Shown here in pieces: positions 43,392 through 51,364 of a stretch of 64,000 nt of DNA. The translations under genes were made by a program, and so were the position numbers. The first letter of the stretch is position 1; every line of letters starts with the position of its first letter. This DNA comes from Verrucomicrobiota bacterium (GTDB taxonomy: Bacteria; Verrucomicrobiota; Verrucomicrobiia; Opitutales; Opitutaceae): positions 1-64,000 of the forward strand of contig JACRQG010000007.1 in assembly GCA_016222805.1 (NCBI GenBank). The letters are read 5' to 3'. A model generated the notes under the pieces. The model made no database searches and had not been told where the DNA came from. It saw only the letters and a program-made list of their open reading frames with translations.

Positions 43392-44744
43392 ATGCCCGCC
43401 CCCGCCCAACGCCGCATCATCTTCCGGCACATCGACGAGCCCGGGTACACCAACGACCTGGCCTGCTACGTGCGCCACGGCGGCTATGCGACGTTGCGCA
43501 AGGCCGTCACGATGGCGCCGGCGGCGATCATCGACGAGGTGAAGAAATCCGGGCTGCGCGGGCGCGGCGGCGCCGGTTTCGGCTGCGGGCTCAAGTGGAC
43601 GCTCGTCGACCGCAAGAGCGGCAAGCCCATCTATCTCATCGTCAACGCCGACGAGTCCGAGCCCGGCACGTTCAAGGATCGCTACATCATCCACCAGGAT
43701 CCGCACCAGCTGATCGAGGGCATCATGATCACCTGCTGGGCGAACAACGTGAAGCAGGCGTACATCTACATCCGGGGCGAATTCCCGGTCGGGGCCCGCA
43801 TCCTGGAAAAGGCCATCGCCGAGGCCCGCGCGGCGGGCTACGTCGGGCCGAACGTCCTCGGCACCCCGTACGGCTGCGAGATTTACGTCCACCGCGGCGC
43901 CGGCGCCTACATCTGCGGCGAGGAAACCGGGCTGATCGAGTCGCTCGAGGGCAAGCGGCCCTACCCGCGGATCAAACCCCCGTATTTTCCCGCGGTGCTG
44001 GGGCTTTACCAGTGTCCGACGATCGTCAACAACGTCGAGACCCTCTGCCACGTGAAGTACATCGTGGAGGTCGGCGGCGACGAGTTTGCGAAGATCGGCA
44101 CCCCGAACAACACCGGCACGCGCATCCTCTGCGTCAGCGGCCACGTGCAGAAACCGGGCTACTACGAGTTCGAGGTCGGCAAGATCACCCTTGGCCAGCT
44201 CCTCCACGAGGTCTGCGGGGGGCCGCTGCCCGGCCGGAAGTTCAAGGCGGTGATCCCCGGCGGCTCCTCGGCCAAGGTCCTGCGGTTCGGCGAGACGTTC
44301 ACGCTCAAAAACAAGGACGGGTCCGCCCGCACCCTCGCGGTCGAGGACATCCCGATGGACTTCGACACCATGGCCGCCTGCGGCACGATGGGAGGCTCCG
44401 GGGGCGTCATCGTGATGGACGACTCCGTCAACATGGTCGAGGCCCTGGCCAACCTCAACGCCTTCTATGCCCACGAGAGCTGCGGGCAGTGCACGCCGTG
44501 CCGTGAGGGCTCGCTCTGGATGAAGAAGATCACGTCGCGCATGGTGCACGGCCAGGCCCGGGCGGAGGACGGCACGCTGCTGAAGAGCGTGGCCGACCAG
44601 ATCGCCGGCCGCACCGTGTGCGCCTTCGGCGAGGCCTGCTCGTGGCCCACGCAGAGCTTCGTCGCGAAGTTCGGCGACGAATTCAAGGCGTACCCCGAGA
44701 CGAAGCAGGCCGCCAAACCCGCCGGCGCCACCGACCTGGTGTGA
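43392..44744 (+). CDS. nuoF: NADH-quinone oxidoreductase subunit F
   Basis: The protein has 450 residues. It is the 51-kDa-type subunit where NADH binds and FMN accepts hydride. Visible motifs are GRGGAGFGCGLKW (nucleotide/FMN loop), NADESEPGTFKDR, CGEETGLIESLEGKRPYPR and the [4Fe-4S] N3 ligands in ESCGQCTPCREG plus a later Cys (CAFGEAC). Start ATG 43392 fits the family; upstream in-frame sequence overlaps nuoE and is ignored. A 116-base gap with a palindromic repeat follows before nuoG. Confidence 0.96.
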   Translation: MPAPAQRRIIFRHIDEPGYTNDLACYVRHGGYATLRKAVTMAPAAIIDEVKKSGLRGRGGAGFGCGLKWTLVDRKSGKPIYLIVNADESEPGTFKDRYIIHQDPHQLIEGIMITCWANNVKQAYIYIRGEFPVGARILEKAIAEARAAGYVGPNVLGTPYGCEIYVHRGAGAYICGEETGLIESLEGKRPYPRIKPPYFPAVLGLYQCPTIVNNVETLCHVKYIVEVGGDEFAKIGTPNNTGTRILCVSGHVQKPGYYEFEVGKITLGQLLHEVCGGPLPGRKFKAVIPGGSSAKVLRFGETFTLKNKDGSARTLAVEDIPMDFDTMAACGTMGGSGGVIVMDDSVNMVEALANLNAFYAHESCGQCTPCREGSLWMKKITSRMVHGQARAEDGTLLKSVADQIAGRTVCAFGEACSWPTQSFVAKFGDEFKAYPETKQAAKPAGATDLV

Positions 44745-44751
44745 GGAACAC

Positions 44752-44843
44752 ACCACGAAATACACGAAAGACACGAAATCGGATGTCCCCGGCCACCCCC
44801 ATTAACTTCGGCACCTTTGGTGCCTTCGGTGTATTTCGTGGTT
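44752..44843. repeat. Palindromic intergenic repeat, CACGAAA type
   Basis: The 92-base element fills most of the nuoF-nuoG gap. The left arm consists of CACGAAA units (CCACGAAA, TACACGAAAG, ACACGAAA); the right arm ends GTGTATTTCGTGG, complementary to CCACGAAATACAC. An inner GGCACC/GGTGCC hairpin lies in the right half. The layout matches the element at 42776 with A in place of G in the units, so both look like members of one dispersed family. Confidence 0.7.
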
Positions 44844-44860
44844 AGCCCGGATTGCCCGAG

Positions 44861-46555
44861 ATGAGCGCATCACCCAAACCCGACCTCATCACCGTCAACG
44901 TCGACGGCCGCGATGTCGCCGTGCCGAAAGGCACCAATGTCATCGAGGCCGCACGGCTGGTCGGGGTGGACGTGCCGTACTACTGCTACCACCCGAAGCT
45001 TTCGATTTCCGGCAACTGCCGCATGTGCCTCGTCGAGATCGGCATGCCGGCGGTCGACCCCGCGACCAAGGCTCCCATCGTCGATCCGGGGACCGGCAAG
45101 CAGCGCATCAACTGGATTCCGCGGCCGCAGATCGGCTGCGCCACCACCGCGTCGCCCGGCCTGCACGTGCGCACCAACACGGCGCAGATCAAGGAATGCC
45201 GCGAGGGCGTGATGGAGTTCCTCCTCGTCAACCACCCGCTCGACTGCCCGATCTGCGACCAGGCCGGCGAGTGCAAGCTGCAGGAGCAGGCCACCGGCTA
45301 CGGCCGCGGCTACTCCCGGTACATCGAGGCGAAGAACGTCAAACCCAAGCGCACGCAGCTCGGGCCGCGCGTCATGCTCGACGACGAGCGCTGCATCCTC
45401 TGCTCGCGCTGTATCCGTTTCTGCAAGGAGGTCGCGAAGGACGACGTGCTCGGCTTCATCGACCGCGGCAGCTACTCGACGCTGACCTGCTACCCCGGCC
45501 GGCAGCTGACGAACAACTATTCGCTCAACACCGTCGACATCTGCCCGGTCGGCGCCCTGACCAGCACGGATTTCCGGTTCAAGATGCGCGTCTGGTTCCT
45601 CAAGCAGACCGACAGCATCGATCCCGAGTCCAGCGTAGGCGCCAACACCGTCGTCTGGTCGCGGGAGGGCGTGGTCTACCGCATCACTCCGCGGCGCAAC
45701 GACGAGGTGAACGACACCTGGATGGCCGACAGCGGCCGGGAGCTGTACAAGCAGAACCGGGCGCCCGACCGGCTCATGGTGGCGCGCGTCGAGGGCCAGG
45801 ACAGCACGCCGGCGGCGGCGCTCGCGGCGGCGGCGGACCTGCTCAAACCCGCGGCGGGGGCGGTGGCGGTGGTCGGTTCCGGCCGCAGTTCCATCGAGGA
45901 GCAGTTTGTCACCCGCCGGATGGCCAACGCTCTCGGGGCCGGTGCCTTTCTCGTCGGGCGCTCGGATCCCGGCGACGGCTTGCTCATCTCCGCCGACCGC
46001 AACCCCAATGTTCGCGGCGCCCTCGTTACCGGTCTCGTCACCAACCTGCCGTCCGAGCGGCTGACCCAGCTCGGCGAGTGGATCGACGAGGGCAAAGTCC
46101 GGTGCGTGGTTTCCGTGGGCGAGGACCTCCTGGCGGCGGGCCTGACCGAGGCCCAGCTCGCCCGGGTCGCGGTGGTCTACCTCGGCACCCACGCCAACGC
46201 CACCAGCGCGATCGCCCGGATCGTGGTGCCGACGTTCACGGTGCTGGAGCGCACCGGGTCGTTCGTGAACCAGCAGTTCCGGCTGCAGAAGTTCTTCCAG
46301 GCGGTGCCGGGGCCCGCGGGCGCGATCGATGACCTGACGGCCCTCACCCGCCTGCTCTCGTCCGTCGAGGGCGAGTATTTCCCCCCTGAACCGGCGGCAA
46401 TCTGGCCCGAGATGGCCCGCGCCATCGACGTGCTCCAGGGGATCACGTTTGCCGGCATCCCCGCGACCGGACGCCTGCTCGACGGTTCGCGGTGGGCCGG
46501 CCTGCCGTTCCCGGAAGGGCCGGGGCTGCATTTCCAGCCGGCCGCGAAACCCTGA
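44861..46555 (+). CDS. nuoG: NADH-quinone oxidoreductase subunit G
   Basis: The protein has 564 residues from ATG 44861. The N-terminal [2Fe-2S] ferredoxin domain has CYHPKLSISGNCRMC and a further Cys (IGCATTASPG). The His/Cys cluster region is HPLDCPICDQAGECKLQ, and the next [4Fe-4S] site is CILCSRCIRFC with a later CPVGAL. The C-terminal molybdopterin-oxidoreductase-like domain is shortened compared with the roughly 680-900 residues common in the family, and ends soon after the segment FTVLERTGSFVNQQFR. It carries electrons from NuoF/E toward NuoI/B. Confidence 0.94.
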   Translation: MSASPKPDLITVNVDGRDVAVPKGTNVIEAARLVGVDVPYYCYHPKLSISGNCRMCLVEIGMPAVDPATKAPIVDPGTGKQRINWIPRPQIGCATTASPGLHVRTNTAQIKECREGVMEFLLVNHPLDCPICDQAGECKLQEQATGYGRGYSRYIEAKNVKPKRTQLGPRVMLDDERCILCSRCIRFCKEVAKDDVLGFIDRGSYSTLTCYPGRQLTNNYSLNTVDICPVGALTSTDFRFKMRVWFLKQTDSIDPESSVGANTVVWSREGVVYRITPRRNDEVNDTWMADSGRELYKQNRAPDRLMVARVEGQDSTPAAALAAAADLLKPAAGAVAVVGSGRSSIEEQFVTRRMANALGAGAFLVGRSDPGDGLLISADRNPNVRGALVTGLVTNLPSERLTQLGEWIDEGKVRCVVSVGEDLLAAGLTEAQLARVAVVYLGTHANATSAIARIVVPTFTVLERTGSFVNQQFRLQKFFQAVPGPAGAIDDLTALTRLLSSVEGEYFPPEPAAIWPEMARAIDVLQGITFAGIPATGRLLDGSRWAGLPFPEGPGLHFQPAAKP

Positions 46556-46593
46556 GACCGCCTCTCCACCGCTCGACCCGATCCTTCCCGACC

Positions 46594-46815
46594 ATGCGCA
46601 CGCCCGCCTTTTTTGCCCTCGGCCTCGGCTTCATCCTGATGGGAGGCGGCCTCGCCGTCCTTACGCTGCGGAAGGGGAAGAACCCGCCGGCCACGCCGAC
46701 CAAGGCCCAGCAGCGCGAACAGGCCGCCCTCGCCGAGGAGAATCGCAAGATGTGGATCGGCGCCGGGCTCGTCAGCGCCGTCGGCGTGGGCATGATCGTG
46801 TGGTCGTTCCTGTGA
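46594..46815 (+). CDS. Small two-helix membrane protein inside the nuo operon
   Basis: The protein has 73 residues from ATG 46594. It has two hydrophobic helices (AFFALGLGFILMGGGLAVL at about 5-23 and MWIGAGLVSAVGVGMIVWSF at about 53-72) joined by a charged linker (KAQQREQAALAEENRK) that looks alpha-helical. It ends one base before nuoH, so it is co-transcribed and probably co-translated with it. I do not recognise it as any standard complex I subunit; it is too short for NuoA and lacks its motifs. It may be a lineage-specific accessory or assembly factor. Confidence 0.75.
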   Translation: MRTPAFFALGLGFILMGGGLAVLTLRKGKNPPATPTKAQQREQAALAEENRKMWIGAGLVSAVGVGMIVWSFL

Positions 46816-46816
46816 G

Positions 46817-47977
46817 ATGATCGACTTCTACCTCCAGCTTCCTCCGCTCGTCCAGGGCCTGCTCAAGGGGTTGGCGGTCATCTGCGTCATCTTCCCGATC
46901 GGCGGCGTGTGTTCGATGGCGGAACGCAAGGTCTCGGCGTGGATCCAGGGCCGGCCGGGGCCCAACCGCGCGATCCCGCCCTGGTTCGCCTGGGTGCCCT
47001 TCCTCGGAAAGTTCCTGCAGCGGCTCGGCCTCTTCCACGTGATGGCGGACGGCGGAAAGATGCTCTTCAAGGAGGACCCGATTCCGGGGCACGTGAACAA
47101 GTTCTACTTCGTCCTTGCGCCGGTCCTCGCGATGATGCCGGCCCTGACGACCGTGACGACCGTCCCGTTCGGCGCCTACCTCGACGCCCGCGGCCAGGTG
47201 ACGCCGCTCGGCCTGGCCAATGTCGACATCGGGCTGCTCGCGGTCTTCGCGGTCGCGTCGCTCGGTGTCTACTCCCTCATCCTCGCGGGCTGGGCCTCCA
47301 ACTCCAAGTACCCCTTCCTCGGCGGCGTGCGCGCCTCGGCGCAGCTCATCTCCTACGAACTGTCGCTCACACTCTCGGTCCTCCCGGTGTTCCTCTGGGT
47401 CAACGCGCCCGGCACCGCCGGCACGATGAGCCTGGCCCGCGTGGTGGAGTTCCAGAGCCAGCCCGGCTTCCTCGGCGGCATGTGGTTCATCTTCCTGATG
47501 CCGGTGGCGGCGCTGGTCTTCATGATTTCGCTCTTTGCCGAGACCAACCGGCATCCCTTCGACATGGCCGAGGGCGAAGCCGACCTCGTCGGCGGCTTCC
47601 ACACCGAGTACGGGGCCTTCAAGTGGGGCCTGTTCTTCGTGGCGGAATACGCCCACATGCTGGTCGGTTCGGCGGTGTTCACGCTGCTCTTCCTCGGCGG
47701 CTGGAACCCGCTGCCGTGGGTGCCGCTCGCGACGGTCGCCGGCTGGCTGGCGGCGCTCCACCCGCTGCTGGGCCACCCGATCGCCATCGGGCTCGTCTCC
47801 ATCGCGATCTTCCTCGCGAAGGTGCTCGCGCTGATCTTTTTCTTCATGTGGGTGCGCTGGACCATCCCGCGCTTCCGCTACGACCAGGTGATGGAGATGG
47901 GCTGGAAGAAGCTCCTGCCGCTGGCGATCGCCAACCTGGTTTTCTACATGGTCGCGATTGCGATCCTCCAACGGTAG
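46817..47977 (+). CDS. nuoH: NADH-quinone oxidoreductase subunit H
   Basis: The protein has 386 residues with about eight membrane helices. Hallmarks are AERKVSAWIQGRPGPNR near residue 35, the acidic loop ETNRHPFDMAEGEADLVGGF near 240 followed by HTEYG, and the C-terminal WVRWTIPRFRYDQVMEMGWK. It forms the membrane end of the quinone chamber and the first part of the proton path. The insert after the N-terminal motif (IPPWFAWVPFLGKFLQ) is longer than in many homologues. Confidence 0.95.
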   Translation: MIDFYLQLPPLVQGLLKGLAVICVIFPIGGVCSMAERKVSAWIQGRPGPNRAIPPWFAWVPFLGKFLQRLGLFHVMADGGKMLFKEDPIPGHVNKFYFVLAPVLAMMPALTTVTTVPFGAYLDARGQVTPLGLANVDIGLLAVFAVASLGVYSLILAGWASNSKYPFLGGVRASAQLISYELSLTLSVLPVFLWVNAPGTAGTMSLARVVEFQSQPGFLGGMWFIFLMPVAALVFMISLFAETNRHPFDMAEGEADLVGGFHTEYGAFKWGLFFVAEYAHMLVGSAVFTLLFLGGWNPLPWVPLATVAGWLAALHPLLGHPIAIGLVSIAIFLAKVLALIFFFMWVRWTIPRFRYDQVMEMGWKKLLPLAIANLVFYMVAIAILQR

Positions 47978-47983
47978 GAAACC

Positions 47984-48027
47984 GACCACCACGGATGAAC
48001 AACGCAACACACGGAAGCCGGGAACAA
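47984..48027. repeat. Decayed CACGGA-type repeat arm
   Basis: ACCACCACGGATGAACAACG followed by CAACACACGGAA resembles one arm of the palindromic repeats at 42776 and 44752. No matching right arm was found in the nuoH-nuoI gap (47978-48086). It may be a remnant or a chance likeness. Confidence 0.25.
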
Positions 48028-48086
48028 CCGCTGGGGCCGGGGGCGCCCGGGCCCGCGCGCCCGTGGTTCGAGACCTGACGCACACC

Positions 48087-48632
48087 ATGGCCGCCGGAAC
48101 TCCCGTCCCCCGCGAACCGCTCACCTTCGCCGAGCGTACCTACCTCCCGCAGATCCTCGGCGGGCTGAAGACGACGTGGCGGCATCTCGTCACGCCCAAG
48201 ACCACCCTTGAGTATCCGGAGCAGCGTCCGGCGCTTCCGCCCGGCTACCGCGGCGTGCCCACGCTGGTCCGGGATCCCCACGGCCGCGAAAAGTGCGTGT
48301 CGTGCCAGCTCTGCGAATTTGTCTGTCCGCCCAAGGCGATCCGGATCACGCCCGGGGCGATTCCGGCGGACGCCCCGACGGCCCACGTCGAGAAGGCGCC
48401 GCAGGAGTTCGAGATCGACATGTTGCGCTGCATCTACTGCGGCATGTGCCAGGAGGTCTGCCCGGAGGAGGCCATCTGGCTGCAGAACAGGTATTCCACC
48501 ACCGGTTACACGCGCGAGGAGATGGTGAACAACAAGGCGCGGCTCTACGAATTGGGCGGCACGCTGCCGGACGAGCACTTGAAGTGGGACCGGAAGAAGG
48601 CCGCCGAAACCGCCGGGAACGATCGGCACTGA
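48087..48632 (+). CDS. nuoI: NADH-quinone oxidoreductase subunit I
   Basis: The protein has 181 residues from ATG 48087. Two ferredoxin-type [4Fe-4S] sites are present: CVSCQLCEFVCPP near residue 71 and CIYCGMCQEVCPE near 115. These hold clusters N6a and N6b, which pass electrons to NuoB. The upstream in-frame extension toward 47958 is not family-like. nuoJ follows after 4 bases. Confidence 0.95.
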   Translation: MAAGTPVPREPLTFAERTYLPQILGGLKTTWRHLVTPKTTLEYPEQRPALPPGYRGVPTLVRDPHGREKCVSCQLCEFVCPPKAIRITPGAIPADAPTAHVEKAPQEFEIDMLRCIYCGMCQEVCPEEAIWLQNRYSTTGYTREEMVNNKARLYELGGTLPDEHLKWDRKKAAETAGNDRH

Positions 48633-48636
48633 GCGC

Positions 48637-49158
48637 ATGAACCTGCCTTCCCTCCTCTTTTCAGGCTTCCTGATCCTCACGCTGGTGAGCGCGCTCGGCG
48701 TGGTGCTCAACCGCAACGCCGTCAACGCCGCCATGTGCCTGCTGCTCTGCCTCGTCGGCGTGGCCGGGCTCTTCGTCGCGCTCGACGCCTACCTCCTGGC
48801 CTTCCTGCTCCTGCTGGTCTACGCCGGCGCCATCGTCGCGCTCTTCCTTTTCATCGTCATGCTGCTCGATGCACGCGGCGATGCGCGACCCTCGCTGCAC
48901 CGGCTGCCGCTCGCCGCCCGGGTGGTCGCGGGGTTGCTGGTTCTGGCCGGCGTCGCCTCGTTCCTGCTCCGCGGCCGCCTGCCCTCGCCGGAGGTCGCCG
49001 CGCTGCCCGCGGCCGGCGCGGCCCTGAAGCCGTACGCGTACCAGCTCTTCACCACGTACCTCCTGCCCGTGCAAATCCTGGGCTTCCTGCTGCTGATCGC
49101 GATGATCGGCGTCATCGTCCTGAGCCGGAAGTTCGTCCCGATTGAGGAGGGCTCATGA
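48637..49158 (+). CDS. nuoJ: NADH-quinone oxidoreductase subunit J
   Basis: The protein has 173 residues and five predicted membrane helices. The conserved third helix contains [20 protein letters not shown], including the family's Tyr/Ala/Gly motif thought to undergo the pi-bulge change during turnover. It overlaps nuoK by 4 bases (ATGA). It is a membrane-arm subunit next to NuoH, NuoA and NuoK. Confidence 0.95.
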   Translation: MNLPSLLFSGFLILTLVSALGVVLNRNAVNAAMCLLLCLVGVAGLFVALDAYLLAFLLLLVYAGAIVALFLFIVMLLDARGDARPSLHRLPLAARVVAGLLVLAGVASFLLRGRLPSPEVAALPAAGAALKPYAYQLFTTYLLPVQILGFLLLIAMIGVIVLSRKFVPIEEGS

Positions 49159-49463
49159 TTCCCGCCTCCCTCCACACCTACCTGGTGGCGAGCGTCGCGC
49201 TGTTCGCGATCGGCCTGCTCGGCGTGCTCATCCGGCGCAACACCCTGGTCGTGTTCATGTGCCTCGAGTTGATGCTGGTCGCCTCGACGCTGGCGCTGGT
49301 CGCGTTCTCCCGCTTCAACGGCACGCTCGACGGCAACGTCTTCGTCTTCTTCATCCTCACCGTCGCGGCCGCCGAGGTGGCTGTCGGCCTCGCCCTCATC
49401 GTCGCGTTGTTCCGGCGCCGCCAGACCGTGCAGATCGACGCCCTGAACTCGCTGAAGAACTGA
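49155..49463 (+). CDS. nuoK: NADH-quinone oxidoreductase subunit K
   Basis: The protein has 102 residues and three membrane helices, the normal size. The conserved intramembrane glutamates are in MCLELML (helix 2) and [11 protein letters not shown] (helix 3). These charges link the quinone site to the antiporter-like subunits. It starts in the ATGA overlap with nuoJ, and nuoL begins 4 bases after its stop. Confidence 0.96.
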   Translation: MIPASLHTYLVASVALFAIGLLGVLIRRNTLVVFMCLELMLVASTLALVAFSRFNGTLDGNVFVFFILTVAAAEVAVGLALIVALFRRRQTVQIDALNSLKN

Positions 49464-49467
49464 GCCG

Positions 49468-51360
49468 ATGACCCCCGACGTCCTCGCCCTTTCCGTCCTG
49501 CTGCTGCCGCTCGTGTCCGCGGCGGTCACGGCGCTGTTCCTCCGCCGGGCGGGGTCGGCCGCCGCCGGCCTCAGCGTGCTCACCGCCGCCGGGATCGCCG
49601 CGGGTGGCCTCGTGCTCGCGCTGGGCGGCGCGCGGGACTTCCCGGCGTCGATTGAACTCCTGCGCCTGGGCAAGTTCGCGGTGGCGATCGGCGTGAAGTT
49701 CGACGACCTCGCGGCCCTGATGCTCGTCATCGTCGGCGTCGTCGGGCTTTGCGTGCACGTGTTCTCGCTCGGCTACATGCATGACGACGACGCCCGCGGC
49801 CGGTATTTCGGCGGCCTGTCGATCTTCATGTTCTCGATGGTCGGCATCGTGCTCGCGGACAGCCTGTTCATGATGTTCATTTTCTGGGAGCTGGTGGGCT
49901 TCAGTTCCTGGCTGCTGATCAACCACTACCTGCAGCGATCGTCGGCGGCCGACGCCGCGAAGAAGGCCTTCATCGTGAATCGGGTCGGCGACTTCGGCTT
50001 CATGCTGGGCCTGGTCTGGTGCTTCAGCCACTTCGGCACCACCAACCTGACCGAGCTCGCGCAGCTCACCGGCGGCGGGGCGGTCGTCGCGACCGGCATC
50101 CCGCTGCTGCTGTTCTGCGGGGCGGTCGGCAAGTCGGCGCAGCTGCCGCTCCATGTCTGGCTGCCCGACGCGATGGAGGGCCCAACGCCGGTCTCGGCGC
50201 TGATCCATGCCGCGACGATGGTGGCGGCCGGCATCTACATGCTGTGCCGGATCCACTTCCTCATGGTGCCGGATGCACTCACTGTGATCCTCTGGGTCGG
50301 CACCGGCACGGCGCTGTACGCGGCGCTGTGCGCGATCACGCAGAGCGACATCAAGAAGGTCCTCGCCTATTCGACGCTGTCCCAGCTGGGCTACATGGTG
50401 GCGGCCTTTGGGCTGGGCGGGCTGGCGGGGGCCGGGAGCGGCACCGGGCCCGCGCTGCTCACGGCGGGCGGGGCGGCGGCAATGTTCCACCTGATGACGC
50501 ATGCCTTCTTCAAGGCCCTCCTGTTCCTCGGCTCGGGTTCGGTGATCCATGGCTGCCACCACGAGCAGGACATCTTCAAGATGGGCGGGCTGCGCACGCG
50601 GCTGCCGCTGACCTTCTGGACCTTCACCGTTGGCGTGGTGGCCATCATCGGCCTGCCGGGTCTGGCGGGCTTCTTCTCCAAGGACGCCATCCTGTACCTG
50701 GCCTACGCCAACAACCGCGCGGTGTTCGCCGTGCTCGCCCTCACCGCCATCCTCACCTCGTTCTACATGGTGCGGATGTGGAAACTCACCTTCCTCGGTG
50801 AGCCGCGCAGCGAGGCCGCGGGGCATGCCCACGAGGGCGGCCTGTCCATGACCCTGCCGCTCCTGGTGCTGGGCCTGCTCTCGATTATCGGCGGCTACGG
50901 CTGGTTCCACTCCGCGCTGCTGGGCGGCCGCTTCGCCGCCGTGCTGGATCGCGTACCGCACCCGCACGGCGCGGATCACATCGTCATCCTGGCCACGAGC
51001 GTGGCGGTCCTCCTGATCGGTGCGTTGTCCGCCTGGATGCTTTATCGCCCGGCGCCCGTGGATGCCCTCGCCGAGAAATCCCCCGGGGCGTTCCGCCTGC
51101 TGGCGACACTCAAGGAGTCCTTCGACCGGGCCTATGGCTATTACGTGACCAAGGTGCAGGACCGGCTCGCGCTCCTCTTCAACTTCCTGGAGCAGGTCTT
51201 CCTCGCCGGGTTGATCATCCGCGGGTTGGCCGGCGTGGTCGGCCTGGTTTCCCTCGGGGTGCGGGCGCTCCATGTGGGCAACGCCAACGCCTACGCCTAT
51301 TGGTTCCTGCTCGGCCTGGTGGCGCTGTGGGCGGCGGCGGCCGGTTACCTGACGTTCTGA
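49468..51360 (+). CDS. nuoL: NADH-quinone oxidoreductase subunit L
   Basis: The protein has 630 residues and is the distal antiporter-like subunit. Key charged residues are visible: Glu in FIFWELVGFSSWLLI near residue 138, Lys in VGKSAQLPLHVWLPDAMEGP near 222, and Lys in QSDIKKVLAYSTLSQ near 297. The C-terminal part should form the long lateral helix and final membrane segment. Helices and motifs are complete, so a normal proton channel is expected. Confidence 0.95.
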   Translation: MTPDVLALSVLLLPLVSAAVTALFLRRAGSAAAGLSVLTAAGIAAGGLVLALGGARDFPASIELLRLGKFAVAIGVKFDDLAALMLVIVGVVGLCVHVFSLGYMHDDDARGRYFGGLSIFMFSMVGIVLADSLFMMFIFWELVGFSSWLLINHYLQRSSAADAAKKAFIVNRVGDFGFMLGLVWCFSHFGTTNLTELAQLTGGGAVVATGIPLLLFCGAVGKSAQLPLHVWLPDAMEGPTPVSALIHAATMVAAGIYMLCRIHFLMVPDALTVILWVGTGTALYAALCAITQSDIKKVLAYSTLSQLGYMVAAFGLGGLAGAGSGTGPALLTAGGAAAMFHLMTHAFFKALLFLGSGSVIHGCHHEQDIFKMGGLRTRLPLTFWTFTVGVVAIIGLPGLAGFFSKDAILYLAYANNRAVFAVLALTAILTSFYMVRMWKLTFLGEPRSEAAGHAHEGGLSMTLPLLVLGLLSIIGGYGWFHSALLGGRFAAVLDRVPHPHGADHIVILATSVAVLLIGALSAWMLYRPAPVDALAEKSPGAFRLLATLKESFDRAYGYYVTKVQDRLALLFNFLEQVFLAGLIIRGLAGVVGLVSLGVRALHVGNANAYAYWFLLGLVALWAAAAGYLTF

Positions 51361-51364
51361 TCCG

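Noticed and set aside
42776-44843. The operon repeats as a CRISPR array
   Set aside because: The units are inverted, not direct with regular spacers, and there are no cas genes.
46594-46815. The small protein between nuoG and nuoH as a misplaced NuoA
   Set aside because: It has two helices instead of three, 73 residues instead of about 120, and none of the NuoA motifs.
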